A DNA stretch of 64,000 nt from Huaxiibacter chinensis (GTDB taxonomy: Bacteria; Pseudomonadota; Gammaproteobacteria; Enterobacterales; Enterobacteriaceae), in the NCBI RefSeq assembly GCF_022171985.1, contig NZ_JAJVHF010000010.1, positions 51,942 to 115,941 on the forward strand, read 5' to 3'. The notes beneath the pieces were generated by a model that searched no databases, was not told the origin of the DNA, and saw only the letters and a program-made list of their open reading frames with translations. Shown one piece after another: positions 54,785 through 63,924 of this stretch (position 1 is its first letter; each line of letters opens with the position of its first letter). The position numbers and the translations under genes were made by a program.

Positions 54785-55957
54785 ATGAGCGCAAATGCGG
54801 AGATGACTCCCCCGCAGCAACCAGCAAATAAGAAAGGCAAACGTAAGAGCGCCCTTCTTGTGCTGACCTTGCTCTTTATTATTATTGCCGTGGCATATGG
54901 GATTTATTGGTTTTTAGTATTGCGTCATGTCGAAGAGACAGACGATGCATACGTGGCAGGGAACCAGGTTCAGATTATGGCGCAGGTGTCGGGCAGCGTG
55001 ACGAAAGTCTGGGCTGACAATACCGACTATGTGCAAAAAGGCGACGTGCTGGTCACGCTTGATCCCACCGATGCTCAGCAGGCGTTTGAAAAAGCACAGA
55101 CCGAGCTTGCCTCAAGCGTGCGTCAAACCCGTCAGTCGATGATCAACAGTAAGCAGTTACAGGCGAGCATCGATGTGCAGAAAACGGCGCTGGCCCAGGC
55201 GCAAAGCGATCTTAACCGTCGTATTCCGCTGGGCACCGCTAACCTGATTGGTCGTGAAGAGCTGCAACATGCGCGTGATGCGGTTGCCAGCGCTCAGGCC
55301 CAGCTTGACGTGGCGATCCAACAGTACAACGCCAATCAGGCGATGATTCTTGGCACCAGCCTGGAAAATCAGCCTGCCGTGAAACAGGCGGCGACTGAAG
55401 TCCGTAATGCCTGGCTTGCCCTGCAGCGAACCAAAATCGTCAGCCCAATGACGGGCTATGTCTCCCGTCGCGCCGTACAGCCGGGCGCGCAAATTAGCCC
55501 GACAACGCCGCTGATGGCGGTGGTTCCGGCCAGCAATTTGTGGGTTGATGCGAACTTCAAAGAGACGCAGCTTGCCCATATGCGTATTGGCCAGACCGCG
55601 ACCATCGTCAGTGATATTTACGGCGACGACGTGAAGTACACCGGTAAAGTGGTCGGCCTGGATATGGGGACCGGCAGCGCGTTCTCTCTGCTGCCTGCAC
55701 AAAACGCTACGGGTAACTGGATCAAAGTGGTTCAGCGTCTGCCTGTGCGTATTGAGCTGGACGAGAAGCAACTGGCTGACCATCCGCTGCGTATTGGCCT
55801 GTCCACTCTGGTCACCGTGGACACCGCCGTGCGTGACGGTCAGATGCTGGCAAATCAGGTCCGCACTGATCCGGCTTATGAAAGCAACGCTCGTGAAATC
55901 AGCCTTGATCCGGTTAACAAGCTGATCGATGAAATCGTGAAAGCGAACGCCGGTTAA
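54785..55957 (+). CDS. emrA: EmrA, membrane fusion protein of the EmrAB-TolC pump
   Basis: This 390-residue adaptor has a cytosolic N-terminal tail, one membrane helix (about 30-50), the barrel and lipoyl motifs VEETDDAYVAGNQVQIM and NTDYVQKGDVLVTLDPTD, and a long coiled coil. It connects EmrB with TolC for export of uncouplers and hydrophobic drugs. The start at 54785 (MSANAEM) equals that of E. coli; upstream in-frame codons from 54755 are not conserved. emrB follows 16 bp later. Confidence 0.95.
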   Translation: MSANAEMTPPQQPANKKGKRKSALLVLTLLFIIIAVAYGIYWFLVLRHVEETDDAYVAGNQVQIMAQVSGSVTKVWADNTDYVQKGDVLVTLDPTDAQQAFEKAQTELASSVRQTRQSMINSKQLQASIDVQKTALAQAQSDLNRRIPLGTANLIGREELQHARDAVASAQAQLDVAIQQYNANQAMILGTSLENQPAVKQAATEVRNAWLALQRTKIVSPMTGYVSRRAVQPGAQISPTTPLMAVVPASNLWVDANFKETQLAHMRIGQTATIVSDIYGDDVKYTGKVVGLDMGTGSAFSLLPAQNATGNWIKVVQRLPVRIELDEKQLADHPLRIGLSTLVTVDTAVRDGQMLANQVRTDPAYESNAREISLDPVNKLIDEIVKANAG

Positions 55958-55973
55958 TCCGAGGGTGAGCGTT

Positions 55974-57521
55974 ATGCAACAGCAAAAACCGCAAAAACCG
56001 TTGGAAGGCGCGCAGCTGGTCATCATGACCATTGCGCTGTCGCTGGCGACCTTCATGCAGGTGCTGGACTCCACTATCGCCAACGTGGCGATCCCGACCA
56101 TTGCCGGGAACCTTGGCTCGTCACTGAGCCAGGGGACGTGGGTCATTACCTCGTTCGGGGTGGCGAATGCGATTTCGATTCCGATTACCGGCTGGTTGGC
56201 AAAACGCGTCGGGGAAGTGAAGTTATTCCTGTGGTCTACGGTCCTGTTTGTCCTCGCCTCCTGGGCGTGCGGCATGTCCAACAGCCTGACGATGCTGATC
56301 TTCTTCCGCGTCATTCAGGGGATTGTTGCCGGGCCACTGATTCCGCTTTCTCAGAGCCTGTTGCTGAACAACTATCCGCCCGCCAAACGCTCTATCGCGC
56401 TGGCGCTGTGGTCGATGACGGTGATTGTGGCGCCTATTTGTGGCCCTATCCTGGGTGGTTTTATCAGTGATAACTACCACTGGGGCTGGATCTTCTTTAT
56501 CAACGTGCCTATCGGTGCGCTGGTGGTCCTGCTGACGCTGCAGTCGCTGCGTGGACGCGAGACGCGAACCGAACAGCGGCGTATTGATGGCGTGGGCCTG
56601 GCCCTGCTGGTGCTTGGTATTGGTAGTCTGCAGATCATGCTGGACCGCGGGAAAGAGCTGGACTGGTTCGCCTCGCAGGAGATCATCGTGTTAACGGTGG
56701 TGGCGGTGGTGGCGATAAGCTTCCTGATTGTCTGGGAGCTGACGGACGATAATCCGATAGTCGATCTCTCGCTGTTTAAGTCGCGGAACTTTACCATCGG
56801 CTGCCTGTGTATCAGTCTCGCCTATATGCTCTACTTTGGCGCGATTGTTCTGCTGCCGCAGCTTTTGCAGGAGGTCTATGGCTACACGGCAACGTGGGCC
56901 GGACTGGCCTCGGCGCCGGTTGGCCTGATTCCGGTGCTGCTGTCACCGATAATTGGCAGGTTCGCCCATAAGCTCGACATGCGCCGGCTGGTGACATTCA
57001 GCTTTATTATGTATGCAGTGTGCTTCTACTGGCGTGCGTATACGTTCGAGCCCGGAATGGACTTTGGCGCCTCCGCGTGGCCGCAGTTTATCCAGGGCTT
57101 TGCCGTGGCGTGCTTCTTTATGCCGCTGACCACCATTACGTTATCCGGCTTACCGCCTGAGCGTCTGGCGGCGGCATCGAGTCTGTCGAACTTTACCCGA
57201 ACGCTGGCGGGATCTATCGGGACGTCTATCACTACCACGTTGTGGACGAACCGCGAGTCGCTACACCATGCCCAGTTGACCGAATCGGTGAACGCGTTCA
57301 ACCCGAACGCCCAGCAGATGTACAACCAGCTGGAAGGGTTGGGGATGACAGAGCAGCAGGCGTCCGGCTGGATTGCCCAACAAATCACTAACCAGGGTCT
57401 GATTATCTCAGCGAATGAGATTTTCTGGATTTCAGCCGGGATCTTTATTCTGTTGCTGGGTCTGGTGTGGTTTGCAAAACCCCCGTTTGGTGCGGGCGGC
57501 GGAGGCGGCGGCGCGCACTGA
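55974..57521 (+). CDS. emrB: EmrB, 14-helix MFS multidrug exporter
   Basis: This 515-residue DHA2-family exporter has motif D1 LATFMQVLDSTIANVAIPTI, motif A GWLAKRVGEVKLF, motif C APICGPILGG and the glycine-rich tail GAGGGGGGAH seen in E. coli EmrB. It expels CCCP, nalidixic acid and related compounds with EmrA and TolC. The start at 55974 (MQQQKPQ) follows GAGGGTGAG; the GTG at 55965 lies within that site. It is the last gene of the operon. Confidence 0.96.
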   Translation: MQQQKPQKPLEGAQLVIMTIALSLATFMQVLDSTIANVAIPTIAGNLGSSLSQGTWVITSFGVANAISIPITGWLAKRVGEVKLFLWSTVLFVLASWACGMSNSLTMLIFFRVIQGIVAGPLIPLSQSLLLNNYPPAKRSIALALWSMTVIVAPICGPILGGFISDNYHWGWIFFINVPIGALVVLLTLQSLRGRETRTEQRRIDGVGLALLVLGIGSLQIMLDRGKELDWFASQEIIVLTVVAVVAISFLIVWELTDDNPIVDLSLFKSRNFTIGCLCISLAYMLYFGAIVLLPQLLQEVYGYTATWAGLASAPVGLIPVLLSPIIGRFAHKLDMRRLVTFSFIMYAVCFYWRAYTFEPGMDFGASAWPQFIQGFAVACFFMPLTTITLSGLPPERLAAASSLSNFTRTLAGSIGTSITTTLWTNRESLHHAQLTESVNAFNPNAQQMYNQLEGLGMTEQQASGWIAQQITNQGLIISANEIFWISAGIFILLLGLVWFAKPPFGAGGGGGGAH

Positions 57522-57663
57522 TCCTGTGTAAAGGGTGCCACGCTGCTTCTCCTGGCCCCCTTCACGGACACGGTTGTCCAGAACGCGACAGCAATTGTCA
57601 ATTCCGATAAAGCTGCGCTCCTGAAATCGATTCACGATAGTGAAAAGACAACAGGAGCGCATC

Positions 57664-59313
57664 ATGCTGAAAAACCCCGAACAAAAATACCAGCCCTATC
57701 CCCCTCTCTCCCTGCCCGATCGTCACTGGCCGAACCGGACCATTACTCAGGCGCCGCGCTGGCTCTCTACCGATCTTCGGGATGGTAACCAGGCGCTGGC
57801 CGAACCGATGGACAGCGACCGTAAGCTCCAGTTCTGGGCATTACTGCTGAGCTGTGGTTTTAAAGAGATTGAGGTCGCTTTTCCGTCCGCTTCGCAAACT
57901 GATTTTAATTTTGTGCGCCAGCTTATCGACGAAAATCGTATTCCTGATGATGTCACGATTCAGGTACTGACCCAGGCGCGAGAGGATTTAATTCATCGCA
58001 CTTTCGACGCTTTGCGTGGCGCAAAGCGCGCCACGGTACATTTGTATAACGCTACCGCGCCGCTTTTTCGCCGCCTGGTCTTTGGCATGGAAAAAGCGCA
58101 AATCATTGAGCTGGCGACGCGCTCCACCCGCCTGATTCGTCAGCTTTGCGAAGATAACCCGCAAACCGACTGGCAGTATGAATATTCGCCGGAAACGTTC
58201 TGCTTTACCGAACCTGAGTTCGCTCTGGAGATTTGCGAGGCGGTCGCCGATATCTGGCAGCCCTGTGCAGAGCGCCCGATGATTATTAACCTGCCGGCCA
58301 CCGTTGAGGTGAGCACCCCTAACGTGTACGCCGATCAGATTGAGTATTTTTGTCGTCACTTTAGTCGCCGTAATGATGTCTGCATTAGCGTGCATCCGCA
58401 TAACGATCGCGGAACGGGGGTGGCCTGTGCGGAGCTGGCCGTCATGGCGGGCGCAGACCGGGTGGAAGGCTGCCTGTTTGGCAACGGGGAGCGCACGGGC
58501 AACGTTTGCCTGGTGACCCTGGCGATGAATTTGTACAGCCAGGGAGTGCGCCCTCATCTGGATTTCAGCGAAATGAACCGGGTAGTGGAAGTGGTGGAAA
58601 GCTGTAACCAGTTGCCGGTACATCCGCGTCATCCCTGGGCGGGACGTCTGGCCTATACCGCTTTTTCCGGCTCGCATCAGGATGCCATCAAGAAAGGGTT
58701 CGATGCCCGTAAGGCGGACGAACGCTGGGAAATGCCTTACCTGCCAGTCGATCCGCAGGACATTGGCTGCACTTACGAAGCGGTGATCCGGGTTAACAGC
58801 CAGTCAGGCAAAAGCGGCAGCGCGTGGCTCATCGAGCAAAATCACGGCCTCAAGCTTCCACGTGCGTTGCAGCAGGATTTTAGCCAGCACGTACAGCAGG
58901 AAGCCGACGCTCAGGGCAAAGAGATGACGCAAAACGCGCTGTGGCAGTTGTTCCGTGAGCGGTACGGCCTGGTGCCTGCTCCCCGCTTTGCTCTGCACGC
59001 TTACCGCAGTGAGAGCCAGGAGGATGGACAGTTACGCTTAACGGCCACTGTGGCAACCGGTGGGGGAACCCGGCAGCTGGAGGGCCAGGGCAACGGGCTT
59101 TTATCCGCCGCCGCCCACGGAATGCGTCGTTGGGTTGAGACGCCGTTCGTCATCAAGGATTACCATGAGCATTCGTTGGGTGAGCGCAGTGACAGTCGGT
59201 CTGTCACCTACATTCGTTGCGTGTTCCAGAATGGCACCAGCCGATGGGGAGTGGGAATTGACAGCGATGTCGCACGCGCCTCGCTTCAGGCGCTGTTTAA
59301 CGCGCTTGGCTAA
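57664..59313 (+). CDS. Class II (actinobacterial-type) 2-isopropylmalate synthase
   Basis: This 549-residue enzyme condenses acetyl-CoA with 2-oxoisovalerate, or a similar 2-oxo acid. It has the long N-terminus of class II LeuA (PDRHWPNRTITQAPRWLSTD), the metal and substrate loop LRDGNQALAEPM, the metal motif SVHPHNDRGTG, GCLFGNGERTGNV, and a C-terminal regulatory domain (TVATGGGTRQLEGQGNGLLS). Typical enterobacterial LeuA is class I, in the leu operon, so this is an extra, differently built enzyme. The start at 57664 has AGGAGC upstream. It is inserted between emrB and luxS and overlaps the convergent AraC gene by 4 bp. Confidence 0.9.
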   Translation: MLKNPEQKYQPYPPLSLPDRHWPNRTITQAPRWLSTDLRDGNQALAEPMDSDRKLQFWALLLSCGFKEIEVAFPSASQTDFNFVRQLIDENRIPDDVTIQVLTQAREDLIHRTFDALRGAKRATVHLYNATAPLFRRLVFGMEKAQIIELATRSTRLIRQLCEDNPQTDWQYEYSPETFCFTEPEFALEICEAVADIWQPCAERPMIINLPATVEVSTPNVYADQIEYFCRHFSRRNDVCISVHPHNDRGTGVACAELAVMAGADRVEGCLFGNGERTGNVCLVTLAMNLYSQGVRPHLDFSEMNRVVEVVESCNQLPVHPRHPWAGRLAYTAFSGSHQDAIKKGFDARKADERWEMPYLPVDPQDIGCTYEAVIRVNSQSGKSGSAWLIEQNHGLKLPRALQQDFSQHVQQEADAQGKEMTQNALWQLFRERYGLVPAPRFALHAYRSESQEDGQLRLTATVATGGGTRQLEGQGNGLLSAAAHGMRRWVETPFVIKDYHEHSLGERSDSRSVTYIRCVFQNGTSRWGVGIDSDVARASLQALFNALG

Positions 59314-60074
59314 GCCTCTTTGAAATAGTCGCTGGGTGAGACCCCCATCACCCGGCGAAACATCGCCGTAAAAGCGCTATGGCTGCCGTAGCCCAGATCC
59401 AGCGCGACGCGTAAGACCGGTTGCCCCTGCGCCAGGCGCAGTAAGGCTTCCATGAGCCGCGCCCTTCTCACCCACTCTCCGTAGCTTAAACCGGTTTGCT
59501 GCTGGAAATGTCGATTGAGCGTTCGTTCACTCATACTGGTGAGCGTGGCGGCCTGCTGGCTGCTCCAGCTTTCACCCGGTGCCTGGCTAATTTGCTCGCA
59601 AAGCTGACGTAGCGGCGCGCTCATCGGCTCCGGCAGATGGAAAGGCAATATCGGCATCGCCCGAATTTCATCCAGAATCAGCTCATAGATGCGCTCTTCA
59701 CGGCTGCCTGGCGCATAGGATTCAGGGAGAGCGAATGAGGCCACGATCAGCTCCCGCAATAATGACGAGATCTGAACGATCTGGCAGGACGCAGGCAGAT
59801 CGGCGCGGGCAAGGGGATCGATAAAGAGCGTTCTTGCCGCCACGCTGCCGGTTATACGGATCGCGTGACGTGTCCCCGCCGGTAACCAGACGCCGCGTCC
59901 GGGCGGTACGACCCAGCACCCCGCGGCGGTATCAACGCGCACCACGCCGCTGAGGCTGTGCAGAAGCTGCGCGCAGTTGTGCTGATGCCACGGTTCGCTG
60001 TCTCCGTGAACGTAATCATGGGCGAACGGCACGAGAGGACGATGGGTAAAGGAAAAGGTTGAAGTTGTGGTCAT
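59310..60074 (-). CDS. AraC-family regulator with cupin-like N-terminus
   Basis: This 254-residue regulator has an N-terminal effector cupin (DSEPWHQHNCAQLLHSLSGV, VWLPAGTRHAIRI). Its C-terminal double helix-turn-helix has SSQQAATLTSMSERTLNRHF and VALDLGYGSHSAFTAMFRRV, with the family end GVSPSDYFKEA. It is convergent with and overlaps the class II LeuA gene. The frame stays open upstream of 60074 only into REP sequence. Its targets are unknown; the neighbouring synthase is a candidate but is not divergent from it. Confidence 0.9.
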   Translation of the reverse strand: MTTTSTFSFTHRPLVPFAHDYVHGDSEPWHQHNCAQLLHSLSGVVRVDTAAGCWVVPPGRGVWLPAGTRHAIRITGSVAARTLFIDPLARADLPASCQIVQISSLLRELIVASFALPESYAPGSREERIYELILDEIRAMPILPFHLPEPMSAPLRQLCEQISQAPGESWSSQQAATLTSMSERTLNRHFQQQTGLSYGEWVRRARLMEALLRLAQGQPVLRVALDLGYGSHSAFTAMFRRVMGVSPSDYFKEA

Positions 60075-60135
60075 GGTGGCCACCGCGGTAGTTTCGCCGG
60101 AAGTGAACTGCGCCTTATCCGGCCGATGATTGCAC

Positions 60136-60212
60136 GCCCGGTAAGCAACGCGCCACCGGGCACCAGCAGACAATTCCCGCAGGCCCGGTAAGCAAGGCGC
60201 CACCGGGCCTGC
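60136..60212. repeat. REP/BIME-type palindromes
   Basis: Two related palindromic units share GCCCGGTAAGCAA(G/C)GCGCC: one at 60136-60161 and one with an 11-bp stem at 60179-60189 / 60202-60212. They sit between luxS and the AraC gene in the usual intergenic REP position and may stabilise the luxS 3' end. Confidence 0.85.
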
Positions 60213-60222
60213 GGAGAGGCTG

Positions 60223-60738
60223 CTAGATATGCAATTCTTTCAGCTTTTCTTTTGGCAGCGCCAGCTCTTCGTTGCTGTTCACGCGGACATCTCGCTCGAT
60301 GATGTGACGCGCGATTTCCTGCGCTTCTTCCAGAGAGTGCATGTGGTAAGTCCCGCACTGATAGACGTTCAACTCTGGGATCTGATTCTGCTCTTTGACT
60401 TTCAGCACATCGCCCATCGCCGCTTTCCAGGCGTCGGCAACACGCGTTTCATCCGGTACGCCGATCAAGCTCATATAGAAACCGGTACGGCAACCCATCG
60501 GGGAGATATCGATAATCTCAACACCGTTACCGTTGAGGTGATCGCGCATAAAGCCCGCGAAAAGGTGCTCCAGGGTATGAATGCCTTTTTCAGGCATCAC
60601 TTCTTTATTGGGTACGCAAAAACGCAGGTCGAACACGGTGATGGTATCGCCGTGCGGAGTATGCATTGTCTTTGCGACACGGACTGCAGGCGCTTCCATA
60701 CGGGTATGGTCGACGGTAAAGCTATCTAATAACGGCAT
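60223..60738 (-). CDS. luxS: LuxS, S-ribosylhomocysteine lyase
   Basis: This 171-residue metalloenzyme cleaves S-ribosylhomocysteine to homocysteine and the autoinducer-2 precursor. Metal ligands H54 and H58 (HTLEH) and C128 (VYQCGTYH) and the catalytic C83 ([10 protein letters not shown]) are all present. It is read toward the REP elements; micA is encoded on the opposite strand upstream. Assignment is certain. Confidence 0.97.
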   Translation of the reverse strand: MPLLDSFTVDHTRMEAPAVRVAKTMHTPHGDTITVFDLRFCVPNKEVMPEKGIHTLEHLFAGFMRDHLNGNGVEIIDISPMGCRTGFYMSLIGVPDETRVADAWKAAMGDVLKVKEQNQIPELNVYQCGTYHMHSLEEAQEIARHIIERDVRVNSNEELALPKEKLKELHI

Positions 60739-60775
60739 ACGTCACCTCCGGGAGTGATTTTTTTTAAAATAAACT

Positions 60776-60802
60776 GAACTCTTCTGCCTCATGCGCGTCT
60801 GA
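60776..60802 (+). promoter_or_regulatory. Sigma-E promoter of micA
   Basis: GAACTC (60776-60781) and TCTGA (60798-60802) with a 16-bp spacer match the sigma-E -35 (GAACTT) and -10 (TCTGA) elements and lie just before the micA 5' end. MicA is a known sigma-E-dependent sRNA. Confidence 0.8.
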
Positions 60803-60808
60803 GTATAT

Positions 60809-60881
60809 GAAAGACGCGCATTTGTTATCATCATCCCTGAATTCAGAGATGTTATTTTGGCCACAGCAATGTGGCCTTTTT
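60809..60881 (+). ncRNA. micA: MicA (SraD) Hfq-dependent small RNA
   Basis: The first about 45 nt (GAAAGACGCGCATTTGTTAT and the following CATCATCCCTGAATTCAGAG) match, as I recall it, E. coli MicA. This 5' part base-pairs with ompA and other outer membrane protein mRNAs. The terminator stem GGCCAC/GTGGCC (60859-60864 / 60871-60876) with TTTTT closes it. The region just before the stem and its loop differ from E. coli. Location between luxS and gshA, antisense in direction, is conserved. Confidence 0.93.
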
Positions 60882-60889
60882 CTTTTCTG

Positions 60890-62434
60890 TCAGCCGTGTT
60901 TCGCCAAAAAGGCGTCAAACGACTCGGTTTCCGATGCTTCGATTTCGCGCTGGCGCTGAACGGAGGCTTCGCGTTCTGCCACGAAATCTTCTTCACTGAG
61001 CACTTCCAGCGGTTCCTGCTGCAGCATATCGCGATACTGTGCCGCCAGGGAACGACCGGTTCCACCAATACCTTCGTCAATCATCGATCGCAGTATGCGG
61101 GCCGAGAACGTAAGCTCCGGATTATCAAAGCCTTCTACCAGCTGATCGCATACCTTCTGGTATTCATCGCCGCCATACACGCTGTCCATCGTCTGAGCAA
61201 CACGCTTAAGATCGTGGAACAGATCTTTGCCCACTTTCGCCAGCGGGAACTGTGCTGTTTCACAGCCAATGCCCAGCGTCAGGCCCGGCTTGCGTCCTTC
61301 CAGAATGACACGATTCCAGTTTGTGCGCGTGCAGAGCAGCTCGTCTGAGCTCATTTCAGGCGCATCGGCCAGCACGCACCAGACCATAAACAGATCGAGG
61401 AAGCGTACCTGCTGCTCGTCCACGCCAACTGGCGAGAACGGGTTTATATCCAGCGAACGCACTTCAATATACTCGATACCGCCGCGCTCCAGCGCATCTG
61501 ACGGCGCTTCCCCGCTGCGGGTCACGCGTTTAGGACGAATCGGCGCATACAGCTCGTTTTCGATCTGCAAGACATTACTGTTAATCTGCAAACGCTTACC
61601 GTCTTTTTCGAGGCCGATTTTCTCGTACTCTTCCGACGGCGTTTTGATCGCCCGCTTCAATCCTGCCACATATTCATGCAATTCGTTAAACGTAATACCG
61701 AGATTGCTTTGCGACTTATTGGTATAACCCAGATCGCTGAGGCGCAGAGAGGTGGCATACGGCAGGTAGTACATGCCACAGTCCGTCTTCTCAAACGGCA
61801 GCGTCGTCGGTTTGCCCTGCAAGAAGGAGGAGCAAATCGCCGGAGAGGCACCAAACAGGTACGGAATCACCCAGCCGAAACGGTAATAGTTGCGAATCAG
61901 GCGTAAGTAACCCGCGGAGATTGCCTCTTTATCCGTTTCGCCGCATTTCGCCTGCCAGAATGCCATTGGCAGCGAGAAGTTGTAATGCACGCCTGAAATG
62001 GTTTGCATCAACGCGCCATAGCGATTCTTTAAGCCTTCGCGGTATAACGTTTTCAACCGACCCACATTCGAGGTGCCGTACTGGGCGAGCTCAATATCCT
62101 GCCCCTGCTCTATGTAGCAAGGCATACTGAGCGGCCACATACGCTCATCGCCCAACTGACGCGCGGTAAAACGATGCACGTCACGCATCAGCTTCAGCAT
62201 GTGATCAATATCGCCGTCCACGGGCGTAATGAACTCCAGCAGCGCTTCGGCAAAATCAGTCGTGATCCATTTATGGGTTAAAGCCGCGCCTAACGCCTCT
62301 GGATGACCGGTCGTTGCCAGACTTCCATCTGCATTTACGCGCAGCGTTTCGCGTTCCAGCCCACGCTGAATACCCTTCAGAGCCTGAGGGTGGTTTTCCA
62401 GCCAGGCTAGCGCCTGTGATACGTCCGGGATCAA
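60890..62434 (-). CDS. gshA: GshA, glutamate-cysteine ligase
   Basis: This 514-residue enzyme makes gamma-glutamylcysteine, the first step of glutathione synthesis. It closely follows E. coli GshA ([70 protein letters not shown]). It starts with TTG at 62434, as in E. coli, after GGGAGGTCAAT. It is slightly shorter than the 518-residue E. coli form because of a small deletion near [13 protein letters not shown]. Its end lies just past the micA terminator. Confidence 0.96.
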   Translation of the reverse strand: MIPDVSQALAWLENHPQALKGIQRGLERETLRVNADGSLATTGHPEALGAALTHKWITTDFAEALLEFITPVDGDIDHMLKLMRDVHRFTARQLGDERMWPLSMPCYIEQGQDIELAQYGTSNVGRLKTLYREGLKNRYGALMQTISGVHYNFSLPMAFWQAKCGETDKEAISAGYLRLIRNYYRFGWVIPYLFGASPAICSSFLQGKPTTLPFEKTDCGMYYLPYATSLRLSDLGYTNKSQSNLGITFNELHEYVAGLKRAIKTPSEEYEKIGLEKDGKRLQINSNVLQIENELYAPIRPKRVTRSGEAPSDALERGGIEYIEVRSLDINPFSPVGVDEQQVRFLDLFMVWCVLADAPEMSSDELLCTRTNWNRVILEGRKPGLTLGIGCETAQFPLAKVGKDLFHDLKRVAQTMDSVYGGDEYQKVCDQLVEGFDNPELTFSARILRSMIDEGIGGTGRSLAAQYRDMLQQEPLEVLSEEDFVAEREASVQRQREIEASETESFDAFLAKHG

Positions 62435-62517
62435 ATTGACCTCCCGCCTGTCAAAGTATTGTTACCCAGCATAATTGTAATGGTTGACGATTGAAGGTCG
62501 CTTATATTTTCCACCAA

Positions 62518-62946
62518 TTAGTGCCACCACGTCATGCCCTGCAGGGTTACGAACGCCACGAGAACGTAACGTAACGCCTTGCCCAGGCATAAAAAAAAGA
62601 GCACTGGTCCCCAGGAGATGCGCATCCATCCCGCCAGTAGACACAGTAAATCGCCTGTTACAGGCATCCAGCTTAGTAAAAGCGTGACAGCACCATAGCG
62701 CTTAAGCCAGCCTGCTGCCTTTTCCTGCCAGCGTGATTTTTCACGCAGCGGAAAGAATCGACCAAGAATAACGTTAGTCAGCCCTCCAAGGCTATTACCC
62801 ATTGTTGCTATTAATACCAACAACCAGGGCTGACTGACGCCTGACAGCAGCATGGCGACCAGCACAACTTCGGAGTTACCCAGTAAAAGTGTGGCACTTA
62901 AAAAACTGCTGGCAAATAAAGACGCGAGCGACAGCGTGTCACTCAC
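62518..62946 (-). CDS. yqaA: YqaA, DedA/VTT-like inner membrane protein
   Basis: This 142-residue membrane protein closely matches E. coli YqaA (LFASSFLSATLLLGNSEVVL, TMGNSLGGLTNVILGRFFPL, SWMPVTGDLLCLLAGWMRIS). It carries the small-VTT (SNARE-associated) fold motif; DedA-related proteins act in lipid carrier recycling, but YqaA is not characterised. Its start overlaps yqaB by 4 bp, and gshA follows 83 bp later. Confidence 0.94.
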   Translation of the reverse strand: MSDTLSLASLFASSFLSATLLLGNSEVVLVAMLLSGVSQPWLLVLIATMGNSLGGLTNVILGRFFPLREKSRWQEKAAGWLKRYGAVTLLLSWMPVTGDLLCLLAGWMRISWGPVLFFLCLGKALRYVLVAFVTLQGMTWWH

Positions 62947-63509
62947 AGTAAGCGTACATCCACAGCATCCATTCCTGCCTTATGCGCTGCCTGAATACCG
63001 AAATCGGCATCCTCAAATACAACGCACCGGGAAGCAGGCACACCCATCAATTCCGCACAGAGCAGAAAGGTATCGGGAGCAGGTTTGTGATTTTTGACAT
63101 GATCGGCGGCGACAACCGCAGAGAAGTAATGACGAAGACCGAGATGATCCAGCAATGCTTCGGCCACTGCGCTTTCGCTGCCTGTTCCCACGGACATTGG
63201 CCGGCGGCCGTGCCACTCTTTTACCACCTCAACCAGCGGCAGCGGACGAACGGTGTCTAACAGCATTGCTTTAACGGCATCCGTTTTTTCACGAGCAAGA
63301 AGATGGGGATCCAGATCGGCCTGATTCAGTTCAATCACCGCCTGCGCGATGCGCCAGGTTGGCGAACCATTGAGTGCGACCATGGCCTGCAAATCGAAAC
63401 GCATCCCGTATCGGCCCAGCACATCATCCCAGGCTTTACGGTGCGTAGGTTCCGTGTCCAGGAGGGTGCCATCCATATCGAAGATCAGACCGTCATACTT
63501 TGCGTACAT
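62943..63509 (-). CDS. yqaB: YqaB, HAD sugar phosphatase
   Basis: This 188-residue HAD-family phosphatase has the nucleophile motif FDMDGTLLDTEPTHRKAW, the motif II region SVGTGSESAVA, Lys in NHKPAPDTFL and the acidic motif FEDADFGIQAA. E. coli YqaB acts on fructose-1-phosphate and 6-phosphogluconate. It is the first gene of yqaB-yqaA and is preceded by the tRNA-Arg repeat region. Confidence 0.95.
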   Translation of the reverse strand: MYAKYDGLIFDMDGTLLDTEPTHRKAWDDVLGRYGMRFDLQAMVALNGSPTWRIAQAVIELNQADLDPHLLAREKTDAVKAMLLDTVRPLPLVEVVKEWHGRRPMSVGTGSESAVAEALLDHLGLRHYFSAVVAADHVKNHKPAPDTFLLCAELMGVPASRCVVFEDADFGIQAAHKAGMDAVDVRLL

Positions 63510-63685
63510 CGTGCGCTCGCCATGCTAATAACAAAGCATTACTTTAACGTAAAGGCAGGTTTTTGTCGCTGAAAGAGATAATGATTACTGAGGGAACGTC
63601 GAAGGAATGAACAATGGGGAAGAAGATGGTGCTGAGGATAAATTCGCGGACTTTGAAAAAAGACTGGCTGTTATCTCGGAGAAGA

Positions 63686-63762
63686 TGGTGCATCCGGGAG
63701 GATTCGAACCTCCGACCGCTCGGTTCGTAGCCGAGTACTCTATCCAGCTGAGCTACGGATGC
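63686..63762 (-). tRNA. tRNA-Arg(ACG)
   Basis: This 77-nt gene on the minus strand includes encoded CCA (complement of 63686-63688). It folds as a cloverleaf with a 7-bp acceptor GCATCCG/CGGATGC, D-arm, anticodon stem CTCGG/CCGAG with anticodon ACG, and T-arm GGAGG-TTCGAAT-CCTCC. It occupies the position of the E. coli argQZYV cluster next to yqaB. Confidence 0.97.
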
Positions 63763-63792
63763 ATCAGGGGGCACTGCTTTAGAAATAGTAAA

Positions 63793-63811
63793 TGGTGCAT
63801 CCGGGAGGATT
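63793..63811 (-). repeat. 19-nt tRNA-Arg 3' fragment in the spacer (tRNA-linked repeat)
   Basis: TGGTGCATCCGGGAGGATT is identical to the 3' end of both flanking tRNA-Arg genes including CCA, then diverges. The following spacer holds a GTTGCT/AGCAAC hairpin (about 63841-63853). Sequence GCTGTTATCTCGGAGAAGA precedes (in + coordinates) both full tRNA copies, showing repeat-unit duplication. Confidence 0.85.
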
Positions 63812-63924
63812 ACTCGGCTGCGCCTCGCCCTTCGGGCCGTTGCTGAAGCAACGTTATTCTCCCTGGTGCTTGCGACTAACCCGCAGACCTTGAAACAACA
63901 ACATCGCTGTTATCTCGGAGAAGA

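Noticed and set aside
63793..63811. Prophage or island attachment site
   Set aside because: A 19-nt tRNA 3' duplicate resembles an att site, but no integrase or foreign segment lies between the copies; the spacing fits tRNA-cluster repeat duplication better. Sequence beyond the window could change this.
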